Source: Quillaja saponaria (taxonomy: Eukaryota; Streptophyta; Magnoliopsida; Fabales; Quillajaceae). Taken from it: DNA of 64,000 nucleotides. The position numbers and the translations under genes were made by a program. Location: the NCBI GenBank assembly GCA_029379385.1, contig CM055611.1:62001-126000 (forward strand). Direction: 5' to 3'. The notes below the pieces were generated by a model, which was not told the DNA's origin, searched no databases, and worked only from the letters and a program-made list of their open reading frames with translations. Of this stretch, positions 1 to 12,800 are shown piece after piece; position 1 is the first letter of the stretch; each line of letters starts with the position of its first letter.

Positions 1-179
1 ATCACAGGATGATGTAATGTATTATAGTGTAACTTGTATAAGCTTTAACCTACAGTTGGCTCTAATGATGGAAATGTTGGTCTTTTGTAGACTATACACC
101 ATTAATAAACTGGTCTTGATACACCATTAATAAACTAGCCAAGACCTTCTAGCTTTTACTTTATCTAAATTACCTTTTG

Positions 180-429
180 GGCTCATTTGGTACATCGTAT
201 AAGGATAACAGGATAGTATAATACTATCCAGTTGGCTTTTATACAGTGTTTGGCACCAACAGGATAGTATAGATTTATATTGTTGACTCTCTTATACTAT
301 ACTTGACAGTATAAAGCTATACAGTGGGGAGTGGGGATAAGACAACAATATAACAATTGTAAGGCTATACAGCCTAATACATTGTATAATCATATATTAT
401 ATAATTCTATACGATGCACCAAACAAACC
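180..429. mobile_element. MITE-like element in the last CDKB1 intron
   Basis: A stretch of about 250 bp is bounded by 22-bp imperfect terminal inverted repeats at 180-201 and 408-429. The core TTTGGT.CATCGTATA is shared and 18 of 22 positions match. The inside is AT-rich and non-coding, with further internal palindromes. The size and the GG...TTTGG start suggest a small non-autonomous DNA transposon. I could not find a clear target-site duplication, so the superfamily is unassigned. Confidence 0.6.
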
Positions 430-482
430 ATTTCTGTTTTGTTAACTTTATAGAATGAATATTCTTTTCTTGTTCCATGCAG

Positions 483-575
483 AAAATGCTTAAGTATAAC
501 CCAGCTGAAAGAATCTCGGCAAAGGTGGCACTGGACCATCCTTACTTTGACAGCCTTGACAAGTCTCAGTTCTGA
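483..575 (+). CDS. CDKB1: CDKB1-type cyclin-dependent kinase, last exon (partial gene)
   Basis: This is the final coding exon of a plant-specific B-type cyclin-dependent kinase, the class that drives the G2/M transition; the rest of the gene lies left of the window. After an acceptor AG at 481-482 the exon reads in phase 0 for 30 codons and stops at 573-575. It encodes the end of the kinase C-lobe ([20 protein letters not shown]) and finishes with DSLDKSQF, the tail I recognise from CDKB1 proteins. CDKB2 tails differ, so CDKB1 is favoured. The catalytic part and the PPTALRE cyclin-binding helix cannot be checked here. The preceding intron holds a MITE-like element. Confidence 0.88.
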   Translation, partial: KMLKYNPAERISAKVALDHPYFDSLDKSQF

Positions 576-1793
576 AGATCCATAACTCTTGTAGATTTCA
601 TGGAAATGTATCTGTGCCTTATGTGGCATTTAGAATATCACTATTGCATAGTTAAAGGACTGAGTTTGTTAACCTGATGTTTGGTGGTATTAGTTGTCAT
701 CATCTTGGTGATTTGAACATTATCATATGAGAGATGTGATCTATGTATCACATTCTGTATTCTATTGGTTCTGCAAGTTTCACTTTGTGGGTGGTGCAAG
801 TCTTGCTACTTTTGCCAGTAATTGGTGTGGGGTTAAAGAATTATAAGGGATGCAAAAGTCTTTAGCTTATTTTCTGAGTGGGAAATTTTGTGACTCTTAT
901 GTTGGAAAATTCGTTGTTGTCACAGTATAAGCTTTATGTAATATGTTGAATAAATTATTATATGATCATGTATTACGAAATATTATATCAATTTTTTATT
1001 TTTATTGTTAACTACTTAGGCTATGTTTGGATTGCGGGGAATTGTGAGAAAATAAGTGAAATGGTACAAGGGATGTATCCTTTCCTTTTCTTTGGAGCAT
1101 TTCTAAATGAAAGGAAATGGAATGAGTGGAGTAACTCATCTCGTCAAATCCCTTATAAAACCCATTTCTCAATCCATCTACATGGGTGGATTTTGTCGTG
1201 AGATGAAACTTTGTATTTTACCTCAACCGAGTACTATACACTTGAATTATACGTTACCTATTCTGAGTAGATAAAGGATACAGCTATAAATACATTGGAT
1301 GATATAAATAGGTCTTATATGTTTTAGGGATTGCATTAATAATTCTTTGGGTTCGATTTGCAGCAAGACGAATGCCATATCTTGCCCCAAGTGTTATAAA
1401 CTGATTCTTCTCCTTCCCTATTATTAGTCAGGGAGGAAAGGTGCACATTCTTTTCCCTTTCCTTTAGTTGGCAAATATTGTAAAACCACGACCTTACAAG
1501 TTACAACCATACAATAACTTTATAGCCCAAATATATCCCGAGTTCCACGATTCTTTTGGGAATGTTTCTCTCACTTCATCCATCTATACCCCGAAATTAG
1601 AGAAACAAAAGAAAATAATTATTTCCTCTTCTTCGGCCTTTCTTTTTCTCATCATTTTTTGAGCAAATTATGACGTCTAACAAATAGAAAATATAGAATA
1701 ACTAGATAAAACCTTCATGTTTGTACATATAGATAGATAAAAAAGCAAACCAGATAGTGGAAACCAGGTATTGGGGGTAGGAAATTAAATAGG
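576..1793. other. 3' UTR and spacer between CDKB1 and the PP1-like locus
   Basis: The first ~380 bases look like CDKB1 3' UTR. The remainder is AT-rich spacer and presumably the upstream region of the PP1-like locus. Short open frames at 962-1201 and 1468-1662 have low-complexity, unconvincing translations. No promoter motif stands out. Confidence 0.5.
949..954 (+). promoter_or_regulatory. Candidate poly(A) signal of the CDKB1 gene
   Basis: An AATAAA lies about 375 bases after the CDKB1 stop codon, in sequence consistent with a plant 3' UTR. In plants this signal is loosely defined, so it is only a candidate. Confidence 0.35.
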
Positions 1794-3083
1794 ATGGAAG
1801 GATTGATAGAGAGGCTTTTGGATGGAAGGAAGAACAGAGGCAAGCGGATTCAACTAGTAGAGTCTGAAATCCGCCAACTTTGCATCACTGCCAAGGATGT
1901 CTTCCTCAGCCAGCCTAATCTACTCGAATTGGAAGCTCCCATTAACGTTTGTGGTACTTGTTACCTTTCTCCTTCTGTTGCTAGATATCATAAAATGTGT
2001 TTCAAAACTAATAATTTTTTCATGAATTGGTCTATTTTGAAATCATGCAATTCCTATAACAAGTGGGCTAGTTAAATCAGACAAAGCTCCTTCCTCACAA
2101 ACACACAATCTATTCATGTTCATCTAGTAAATCTTGAAGAAGACTGATAGATAGATATACAGACAGATAGATAGATAGATTAAGGAGGATGGACAGTTTA
2201 ACGTGTGCAGGTGACATACACGGCCAATATCCAGACCTCTTGAGACTTTTTGAATATGCTGGCTTTCCACCTCATTCCTAATTACGTATTCCTCGGGGAC
2301 TATGTGGACAGAGGAAAACAGAGTATAGAGACTATATGTCTTCTCCTAGCTTACAAAGTCAAGTTCCCAGATAACTTTTTTCTCCTTCGAGGAAACCATG
2401 AATGTGCCTCTATCAACAGAATTTATGGATTCTATGATGAGTGCAAACGCCGGTTCAATGTCCGATTGTGGAAGATATTCACTGATTGCTTCAACTGCTT
2501 GCCTGTAGCTGCAGTCATTGATGACAAGATCCTGTGTATGCATGGTGGACTTTCGCCGGTGATGGAAAGCTTGGATCAGATTAGAGCAATAGAAAGGCCA
2601 ATCGACGTGCCAGATCAGGGACTCTTGTGTGACCTTCTTTGGGCTGATCCCGACAGACATATCAGAGGGTGGGGCGAGAACGATAGAGGTGTTTCCTACA
2701 CTTTTGGCGCAGATAAGGTTGCAGAGTTCTTGAAAAAACACGATCTGGATCTCATATGCCGGGCTCACCAGGTAGTCTTCCTCAATTTTCTTTACAGAAT
2801 GTGTTTTCTTTTGTTTTGCTTCTGTTGTTGGGATGCGCTGATAAAGGGCAATATCCTAGGACAAAAGAACACACGAATCAGGTCTAACAGAAAACTGATT
2901 GACAGGTGGTTGAAGATGGTTATGAATTCTTTGCAGACAGGCAACTAGTCACCATATTTTCAGCTCCAAACTACTGTGGAGAGTTCAATAATGCGGGTGC
3001 ATTGATGTGTGTGGACTGCTAGTTTACTCTGCTCGTTTCAGATACTCAAACCCTGGAGAGGGAAAACCGCACAACTTGAATAA
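1794..3083 (+). pseudogene. Serine/threonine phosphatase PP1 catalytic subunit (TOPP-like), frameshifted
   Basis: Three exons match a type-1 protein phosphatase: 1794-1953, 2211-2771 and 2906 onward, with GT-AG introns. Exon 1 starts [13 protein letters not shown] and ends at the conserved APINVCG, with the glycine codon split by the intron. Exon 2 carries the metal-binding motifs GDIHG, GDYVDRG, GNHE and HGG. Exon 3 carries [20 protein letters not shown]. The frame is broken twice. An extra T at 2279 makes a TAA at 2279-2281, between FPPHS and NYVFLGDY. An extra T at 3017 makes a TAG at 3020-3022, before the conserved LLCSFQILKP tail, which continues in the next frame to a TAA at 3081-3083. 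Without these bases it would be a normal protein of about 300 residues. As written, translation stops early in the catalytic core. Pseudogene or two assembly errors are both possible; the family call is secure. Confidence 0.85.
2146..2180. repeat. GATA-type microsatellite in PP1-like intron 1
   Basis: An imperfect run of GATA units, interrupted once or twice, lies about 30 bases before the exon 2 acceptor. Confidence 0.7.
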
Positions 3084-3848
3084 CATACAAGCAACAACGT
3101 AAGGAGTTGGGGTTACATGTTAATCCTGTGTAGGTTTGGCGCAGACTACGTTGGCTAGTTCTCGAAGAATTTGTTTCAGCCAAAATACCAAATGCACAAG
3201 AGATCGAAAGGAAGAAAGGGAATCTGATCTGTGAAAAGTTGGCATTCTTTTTCACATGCAACCAACCTAGCAAGCATTATTATGGCTGTGCATATAACTT
3301 TATGGGCATAAATAAAGTTAAATGAAAATTCGATAAATAACTTCTAAATCTTCCATTTTTTTTTCCATACAACAATTTCTGCCAGAGATCATCCGTAAAA
3401 CCAAAAAATAAATAAACATTAAAGAACAACTATAGTAATTAGATCTCCAGTTCGTCCTTATACGGATAGGGTACTGAAGCAACTCGGTGGCCAAGCTCAC
3501 AAGCTAAGCTAAGGGTCATCAAAAAATAAAATAAACTTTAATTTAAATGAAGAAAGATATAGATAACTATTAAAGTAGAATGAGACCACTACGAATTGCA
3601 GTGTATAACCTGACCACCAAAGAAAAGAGACATAAATATGACTGAAAGTCCGGAGGATTCTGCTGCTGCTATTCTTCAACCAGACTCCTCTGCATCTATA
3701 CTCCAAATAAACATGTACAGAAGGCTACATAACAATCAACTAATGGGTACCTTGCAAGATATCTATTCCTGATGTTCTCTATCATATCCACTCCCTATAG
3801 CAGGGTTCCATGGAACACGGAGCCAGAAGAAAAAGGACAATCTTGTCT
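3084..3848. other. Spacer between PP1-like locus and the WD40-like gene (convergent 3' ends)
   Basis: AT-rich sequence between two convergent genes. It should contain both 3' UTRs. I see no coding frame I would support. Confidence 0.5.
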
Positions 3849-6800
3849 CTAGTTAGACCATACATGAACAAGACCATGTTTATTACCAGTATATATCTCA
3901 TTGCGTTCTTCATCATAAAAGAGGGCAGTTATGTCCTCCAAAGCTTCTGCAACTGACCTACTAACCCGAGACAAGTTATTCTGCTTCTTTGAGCAGCAAA
4001 CAGAGCTGCTGCACTCATCAACCTTGGTACTGCCATTGGTTGCATTAATTTTAGCCAGACATTTCCCAGTCAAGATATTGCTGATATTTATGGAGCCAGC
4101 TGCATCAAAAAGCAAACCATGAGACCTCAGAGCAAACTTCGATTGATAATATTCTCCTCAATAAAGAATCAATTTTTTTTTTTCCTGTTAAATCATCAAT
4201 AAACTACTTATGGACCATAACTATTCTGAATCAGAAAATGAACCAGAAAGGTTGCATGGGCAACGTTAATAACTTTAGCAGCAATTTCATATGGAAAGTA
4301 AGATTGATGTTCTCTCCTTTACTATAACTTCATCCATCAGAATCAGGCAGAAAACTCAACCTAAATGGGCATGGACAAGTTAGCCTAAGATCAACCATAA
4401 TTAGTCAATGGGATGATATGACCCTGGTCCTAAGTTGTACCTAGGATCCAAAGAAATTTTAGAGTCTGGTTCAAGCAAGAATGAAAATAAGTGAATGAGA
4501 CAAGTAACTTGGGTCTATAGTTGACAATATAGGACACAAGAAACTGCTGTTAAGTCATCACATTATTAATCTATTACTTCAATTTGTATTGAGTACAGTA
4601 ATCGTATGACTGAGCCTCAATCGTTAGTTCTAGATGGTGAAAGATACAATTAAGCAAAGATCATTCACATTTCTGTTACTCAAACAACAGATAATTACCA
4701 TTTCCTTCCATCCACTGATCATCAGAATCAGCTTTGCAGTAAGAGATAATGAGGTCCTGATCACTCGTTATATATATGTTATTTGTGTTACAGTCCGGAT
4801 GCCATAACAGGTGATCTTCGAATGAAGTTACAAGTTCCCCACGGAAGTTCCAAACATCAACTGTTCGATTTCTGAAAGTCAGGAACAACTGGTTCTCATA
4901 CAGAAAGATAAAAGCTGATGGCGTCATGTACTCAGTTCTGCTAACTTCCATTAGCTCAGCATTTCGAACCTGTGAATTAAAAAAGTTACATAAAAAGGAC
5001 TACAAATAATAAAGTGCAAAGAGAAAAAAAGAAAATCACTTACATCAAGAATCTGAAGGTTCTCATTTTCTTGTTTGACAAGAAGCTTTTCATTGAATTG
5101 TTCTATGAAGTCAAGCTTCTTATTCCGATGAAGAAGATGGTTGAATGCTTTGAGAACCGTGCCATCTTCAATTGATAGAATCTTGAGAGGAACATGTCCA
5201 CTAGCTCTATTGAAAATTAATAACATGATCCCAGGGCTGTTATGAGAAATCAAATAAGAGACAGGAAATGAGATGAACATAAGCACAACAGTTCTCCAAA
5301 CCAAGAACCCAAAAATTTTTGAAATGCAATTAAAGGGGTAAACAGGAAACACTGTTTACTAACAAATCACTGCTAACTGGTCTAAAACTGAAGGATCTGT
5401 ATCATTTTCATTCTACTAACTTGACAGTACAACAATATGCAGGTAATGCAAACGGGGGAGGGATGGCCTTATGTGGGCCAGCAATCATCCTCTGGGCTCA
5501 CTGCACATATGGGTGTGCATCAGTGCTTGACAGCCCAGAACACTGGTCAGATTGTGCACCATGCAGGCCCTTAGACCACCTGCAACACATATAGAAGCAG
5601 GGCACTGTGCTGGTTTGCGCCTCACTTACAGCTACACACTTTGGTAAAGTGGTAATCACTTAATCGTAATAGGAACAAGGTCACCAAGTTCAACCAGCAG
5701 GCCACTAGTTGGATCACAATGTGGATTACTTTTTCAACATATTTTTAGGAATATAGATTTTTGTTAAAATAAGAAAACGAAATTGAAAACTAAGTAAACA
5801 ATAAGCTAACAAGTAGATTAGAGTTAGACAAAATATATAACAATATCCAACAATGAAAGATAATTTAAAAAAAAAAAAAAAAAAACCATTCGATTAGAAG
5901 AAAAACAAGAAGAAAGCTGCATCTCAATTAAATTTGGCATTTGAAGCTGAAACAATGCTTAAAGTTTAAACAACTAAATATCAAATAATACTACCACAGC
6001 CATTCAACAATATATATATATATATAACATGCATAAATGTCAATCTCCTTAATAATTTATTGTTTTTCTAAAGCAACAATATTTAATATCATTTTTTTTT
6101 ATCTTATAGAAAAAAATGCTACTTACAGTGGAATGGATGATGGTTCAAACATCCAGATAAGAATACTATAAATAATACTTATAAGTGGTAACAAATACTA
6201 GTTTGCAACCTCAAACAACAACTCTTGACATACTGATGAGATATAATCTATTCTCATACCCTACCACAGTCAATACCTATAATTATTTCAAAAAGGTTTG
6301 AACGCATGGAGTTGACCCAGGAGTTTATTAACCCACCATGCTCAAACAGTTTGTTGACAAACCATGTAGCTCTAGAGGCCACGTAACTAGGTTATCGGTC
6401 TGCCAGGCTAGGGAAGACCAAGCTTAATAACCATACTAAAACACTAAAGCATCTCGAGAGGAGGAGGAGGAGGGGGGGGGGGGGGGGGGGGGGTGGAGAG
6501 TGAGAGAGAGAGCATGAGAGTACCTGATCTTAATTTCTTGAACATGTTTATCCGAAATAGAGTAGAGCATTGTATAGTTTTTCAGGTCAAACACCTTGTA
6601 TATACTGATTATATATTAAATAAAAGCACATTAGATTGAAAGAATGCACAAACAATAGGCAATGGAAAATGATATTTAGTGAGCATCAGAAAGGCACCTA
6701 TCCTGTGCAGAGTAAGTCAACACCTTTCCGTTAACATCATCAAACTCTACAAACCCGGGCCATTTTAAAGACTCAGACTCAAAAAGTGCAAAACCAGCAT

Positions 6801-9800
6801 CTGGCTTCCCCCTCCGTATGTATCTAGCCATGTAAATGAGACATATAAAACAATTGAAAAACCACATAAGTGATAATCAAAGCTATTAAGGAACCAGATC
6901 CACGCACTCAATCCTTGTGGATCTACATTTCAGAGAGCTGAAGTTGTCTGAAGCATAAACTGAAACAGTAATAAGAGAATCATTGTTCTTATTATAGAAC
7001 AAGCTTCGGATGACTTCATCAAGACAGACATTCATAAAGCATATCTTCTCATTTGTCTCTGCAAATAAAATACTCAATAAAAGAGAATAGAATCAGCCAA
7101 GAGGAAACAAAAAGTAAATTCTAAAGAGGTACCCACAAATCTGTACTCCTTAAAGCATTATTACTACAATTTATGTGTTTCTACCTCTGCTAAATGCTGC
7201 ACATACACCAGAATGTGCAAGAGCAAAGACTATGTCACGTGCAGCCACTATCTCAATAACTTTTGTTCTTTTCATCAAAAAAGGCAACACTGGAGAACAA
7301 TGCCCCTTTGGATCATGGGTATCATATTCCTCCTAAAGTGGAAGTAAAAAATTCAAAAATTAATTTAAGGAAAAAGAGAAAGAGTTAATATAACCTGGAA
7401 AGTAATGCTTCGAATAATATCAAGGTATGTAAATTTGATGTTGACAGAATGAAAAAAGTTATTGCATCATTATCCCCCCTTCCAACACCGCTTAAGACAT
7501 GGAGACATGAAGCAACAGGTTAATTAGTTCCTCAATTGAATTATTTTTTCATTATGCATACTCTACAGAGATTAGAATAATCAAGTGCAATTCTAATTGC
7601 GTCTCTCACGCTAATGATTAGTGCATGGAAGATCTCAAATATAGCCATGTCTAATTAGGAAGATGAACAAGTGGAATATGCATTACCAATTATGTTTGAT
7701 TCAGACCATTCTCAAGATGGCACAACTTTCAGGCAATGCAAAAATAGGTAATAATTTTCAAGTTGAAAACTGGACAGAAACCTTTCAACTACCAAGTGGA
7801 AGACTTAACATATATCCATTATTAGATAAGGAAGTCAAGCAACAAGAAGATTTAGGCAATTTAAACTGTAGATAAATAATAAATTTGTGCTTATTTGGAG
7901 AATTTAACTCCGCTAGAGGTTACTCTGCCGGTCCCAAGCCCGGATAAAGGAAGAGGGTTGCGATAGGTTGACGGTCAGCGTAAAACTAGTCAAACCCTAT
8001 GATGATGAATCCTACCGAGTATTCGTTGGGGCGTAACCCTCTTAGCGACGCGCTGCATCGGATCCCGGGGGTACTGAGAAATGAGCAAGGGCTAGGTCGT
8101 CACATCCTTAGTGGCGCGCCACATCGGCGCCCGGGTGTGGTGCAAAATGAGCAAGGGTTCTCGCATCGAGGGCGGGTGCGGGTAAAGAAGCTAGTCCAGG
8201 GTAATATTCGCATAGCTACTTGGAACATAGGGACTCTTACTGGTAAATTGAGAGAGCTTGTAGATACTTTGAGTAGAAGGAGGATTAATATTGCTTGTTT
8301 GCAAGAAACTAAGTGGGTAGGAGAAAAGGCTAGAGAGATAGAGAGAACATGATTCAAGATGTGGTATACCGGTAAGACTAGAAATAGGAATGGAGTGACG
8401 ATTATTGTTGATGGAAATTTGAAGGACTAGGTTGTAGAAATCAAGAGGAAAAGTGATAGAATAATTTTAGTGAAATTGGATGATAGACGAGGAGACATTT
8501 AATATCATTAGCTCTTATGCTCCCCAAATAGAATTGGAAGAATCTACTAAGAAGGCTTTTTGGGAAGATTTAGAGGAGATAGTTCAAGGAGTACCATTAG
8601 GTGAGAAATTGTTTATTGGTGCTGATTTGAACGGTCATGTAGGAAGTACTAATGAGGGCTTTGAGCGCGTACATGAAGGATATGGTTATGGTGTTAAGAA
8701 TGAGGGTGGAGAGTCTATTTTAGATTTTGCAGTTGCATATGACCTGATTTTAGCTAACACGTTCTTTAAAAAATGAGAGTCGCACTTAATCACCTTTAGT
8801 AGCGGACCGAATAAGAGCCAAATAGATTTTGTTATGACTAGAAAGGTTGATAGAGCTGTTTGTAAGGATTGTAAGGTTTTACCCGACGAGTGTTTAGTGT
8901 CTCAGCATAAACTTATGGTTGTGGATGTTGGCGTTAAGTGGCGGAAGAAAAATATAGAAAGTAATAAGTGTATTAAGACTAGATGGTGGAATTTGAATGG
9001 AGGGAAGATGACTCTTTTTAAAAATAAAATGTTACAGGGTGATCATTGGAGGGTGGAGGGTGAGCCTAACATGATTTGGGATGAGATGGCGAGTCGTATC
9101 AGGAATACGGCTAGAGAGGTGTTAGGAGAAAGTAGAGGACGTGGACCTCTGACTAAGGAGACATGGTGGTGGAATGAAGAAGTTCAACAAGCTTATTAAA
9201 GCTAAAAAAGAGTGTTATAAAAGATTACACAAGTGTAGAAATGAAGATAATTATAAATGTTTTAGATAAGCTAGGAAAGATGCTAAGAAAGCGGTTAGGG
9301 AAGCCAGAGGCAAGGCTTGCGAAGGACTTTACCAAAAGTTAGAGACAAAGGATGGAGAGAAAGATATCTATAGGATTGCCAAGCAAAGGGAAAGATGAAC
9401 TAAAGACCTAATTCGTATTAAGTGCATTAAGGATGAGGCTGATAGGGTTTTAGTTAAGGAAGAGGAGATTAATGAGAGATGGCGAACTTATTTCGATACT
9501 TTATTTAATGAAGAGTCAAGGGATGATTTTGGAGACCTTGATGTCACCTTTGATGATACGAACCGTCGATTTGTTCGTCGGATTAGAGCTCAGGAGGTTA
9601 AAGAAGCTATGCATAAGATGAAGAATGGTAAGACATTGGGCCCAGATGATATTCCAATAGAAGTTTGGAGATGCCTAGGAGATATTGGAGTAACTTGGCT
9701 TACAAATCTTTTTAACAAGATTTTAGTAACCAAAAAAATGCCAGATGAGTGGAGGAAGAGTACATTAATCCATATTTATAAGAATAAAGGAGATATTCAA

Positions 9801-12800
9801 AGTTGTTCGAATTATCGAGGTATAAAACTTATTAACCATACAATGAAACTGTGGGAGAGAGTGATTGAGCGTAAGATTAGGACTGAGACTGTAGTTTCTG
9901 AGAATCAATTTGGCTTTATGCCTGGAAGATCTACAATGGAGGCTATTTTTCTACTTAGGAGATTAATGGAGAAATATAGAGAAAAGAAAAATGATCTTCA
10001 CATGGTCTTTATTGATCTAGAAAAAGCGTATGATAAGGTGCCAAGACAAGTCTTGTGGTGGGTACTCGAGAAGAAAAAGGTCCCAACTAAATATGTAGAA
10101 GTTATTAAAGATATGTATGAAGGAGTATTGACTAGAGTGCGGGCTGTAGATGGTATGACGGGAGAGTTCCCGATCACGATAGGTGTTCACCAAGGTTCAT
10201 CCTTAAGTCCTTACCTATTTGCGTTAGTCATAGATGAACTCACCTATAATATTCAAGATAGGGCTCCTTGGTGCATGTTGTTTGCCGATGATATTGTGTT
10301 GGTAGACGAAACTAGGGAAGGTTTAAATTATAAACTATGAATGTGGCGGAACGCGTTAGAATCTAAAGGCCTTAGATTGAGTCGGACAAAAACTGAATAT
10401 ATGGAGTGCAATTTCAATAAAACTAGAGGAGGCCCGAATGATATAATTTTAGACGGTCAGACAATCCCTACTAAGGATGTGTTTAAGTATTTAGGGTCAT
10501 TTATCCAAAAAGATGATGCAATTGAGCATGATGTTAACCATAGGATTAAGGCAGGGTGGGTGAAGTGGTTGAGTGCTTCGGGAGTTTTATGTGATCCTAA
10601 AATCCCGAATAGATTGAAAGGAAAATTTTATAAGTCGGCAGTGAGACCAGCTATGCTGTATGGTACCGAATGTTGGGCAATTAAGAAACAACATTCGCAT
10701 AAGATGGGAGTAGCCGAAATGAGAATATTAAGATGGATGACAGGACATACAAGAAAAGATAGAATAAGAAATGAGGAGATTCGTAGGAAGGTGGAAGTAG
10801 AACCTATTGAGGAGAAAATGAGGGAGAATCGCCTACGTTGGTTTGGACACATCCAACGTCGACCAATGGACGCAGTAGTTAAGCAAGGTGACATGGTCCA
10901 GGTACCAGGTGTTAGACGGGAAAAAGGGAGACCGAAACTTACATGGGAGGCAGTCATCGAGAAAGATATGGTTGTACTAGGAATTAATGAAAATCTTGTT
11001 TTGGATCGATGCGAATGGAGGAAAATGATTCATATAGCCGACCCCAACTAGTTTGGGATTTTAAGGCTTAGTTGAGTTGAGTTGAGTTGAGTTGTATTTA
11101 TTTTGGGAATTTATTTTAGGCTAAATTACACATTTGGTCCTTGTAGTTTGAGCCGGATTTCACTTTGGAACCTACCATTCACTTTGTGCAATTGGGTCCC
11201 CGTAATTAAAATTGTGCACCAATTGGATCCCTGTCTTATCTCTCACTGACAGAACTGAAGTGGACTAATGGATGCCACGCTGAATGCCTATGTAGACAAC
11301 ATGTAACCTACTCTTTTCCTTGGGCTCATTGTCAAAGGCTCAAAGCATAAAACAACATAGTTTCTCTTCCCTTTGGAGAAACTACATCGTTTTCAAATTA
11401 AAGGACCCTACTGGTCCCCAGTTTTTCCTAAATCATGCTCACCAGTAAGAAAATTCGAAATTGGGATTAGGGTTTCTTATCTTCATTTTCCATTTATAGA
11501 TAGAATGTAAGGCATTTCATGTATCTCCCTTAAAATTAAAAGTAACAAATTCTAAAAATTAAAAGTAACAAATTCTAATATTTTCTGTAAATAGTGGAAT
11601 GAAATTTCTAGTGACAGAAACTAAGGAATTTAATGTTCTACCGTAAAAGCCAACAGGATCCAAAGATTTCCATAAATATTTGAAGGAAATTTCTACTGAA
11701 ATGTCATGCCAGGGGACTCCCTTTTTATAATTGGGGGTGGTTTGGTGTAGAGCATGCAGAGAAAAGGTGAAGAAAATGGTGAATCCTCTATTATTTGTTA
11801 ACACTATCTGACATACAATTATTGTTGCAGCCAATTTAAGGTTTTATCTCAATCTAAGAATTTTCCTTTCATGGTCATCTTGGAAAAATGGCCAGTACCC
11901 GGAAGAAGTCCTGCAACTCATTCCTAGGAGGGAAAATCATGCAACCTTAGATCTGTACAAATGTAATCTTTTCTGATAGGTAAAATTTTCTCATTGTTTT
12001 CTACAATGGGGGAGAGATGGGTTAGGTTTAGACAAAATAAAATTTGGTGGGTATAAGTATATAACTTGGGCACAGCTAAGAATACATAAAAGGGAACTGA
12101 GGAAACTAATGATTTGACAACGTCCATAATGGACAAATCATACAAAAATCACCATGCAATATCACATCCTTAATGCACTAATTTCCAATAGCTATGGAAG
12201 CAGCAAAAGATCTCCTTCTAAAAAAAGAAAATGCCATGTCAAATTACCTAAACAAATTATGATACGAACATGGACCCGGACCAAGAGGTATTAGGCAATG
12301 ACTTATGGACAGGTGGCAAGCTACAATTGTTAGTGTATTTTATAAGGGGAATTGGGTTTGTTCTCTAGGCAGGCAAAAAAAATTATGTTAACAGACTTCT
12401 CTCTCCTTGCAGTAGCTCTTCTCTTTTCTCCTGTAAGTCCCCTATTTCACTCAACCTAAACTCTTCTACTTCTACTCGCCCTCTCTGCTCCTGTAACTCT
12501 CTTTCTTACTCTTCTATGACTTCCTATGGATTACTCTATGTGTTTGTTCAATTTTAGTGATTGAAAATCCCAAAAGCAGACGGGTTGTTTGCATAATTTT
12601 GGGTACTTGGTAGAATTGAGGTCGTATCAAATTAGTAGACGATAGAATCAGATGGTCATTCTTTTAATTGTTTTTTGAGCGGGGGACAGGAGAGTCGAGA
12701 AGAGAAGTTAAAGCATGGGATTCAGCAGTTCAGGAAAGATTATAAATTGATGATTCTAAGAAAAAATAAAGACCCAAAAGGGTAAGAAAGCACAGACCAA

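Noticed and set aside
962..1201. 79-residue open frame after CDKB1
   Set aside because: It lies in 3' UTR or spacer DNA, and the translation resembles no protein I know.
2346..2768. 140-residue minus-strand frame
   Set aside because: It is the antisense shadow of the PP1 exon, whose sense translation carries all the catalytic motifs.
6888..6908. Possible frameshift between WD40-like exons 3 and 4
   Set aside because: A donor GTGCGT directly after ATTGA (6908) restores a perfect split Glu codon with the acceptor at 6824, so the gene is intact there.
10628..10957. 109-residue minus-strand frame
   Set aside because: Shadow of the RTE LINE C-terminal coding region on the other strand.
11120..11330. 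Possible end of a Mutator-like repeat in WD40-like intron 1
   Set aside because: The wording resembles common plant repeat ends, but no inverted partner or duplication was found, so no element is called.
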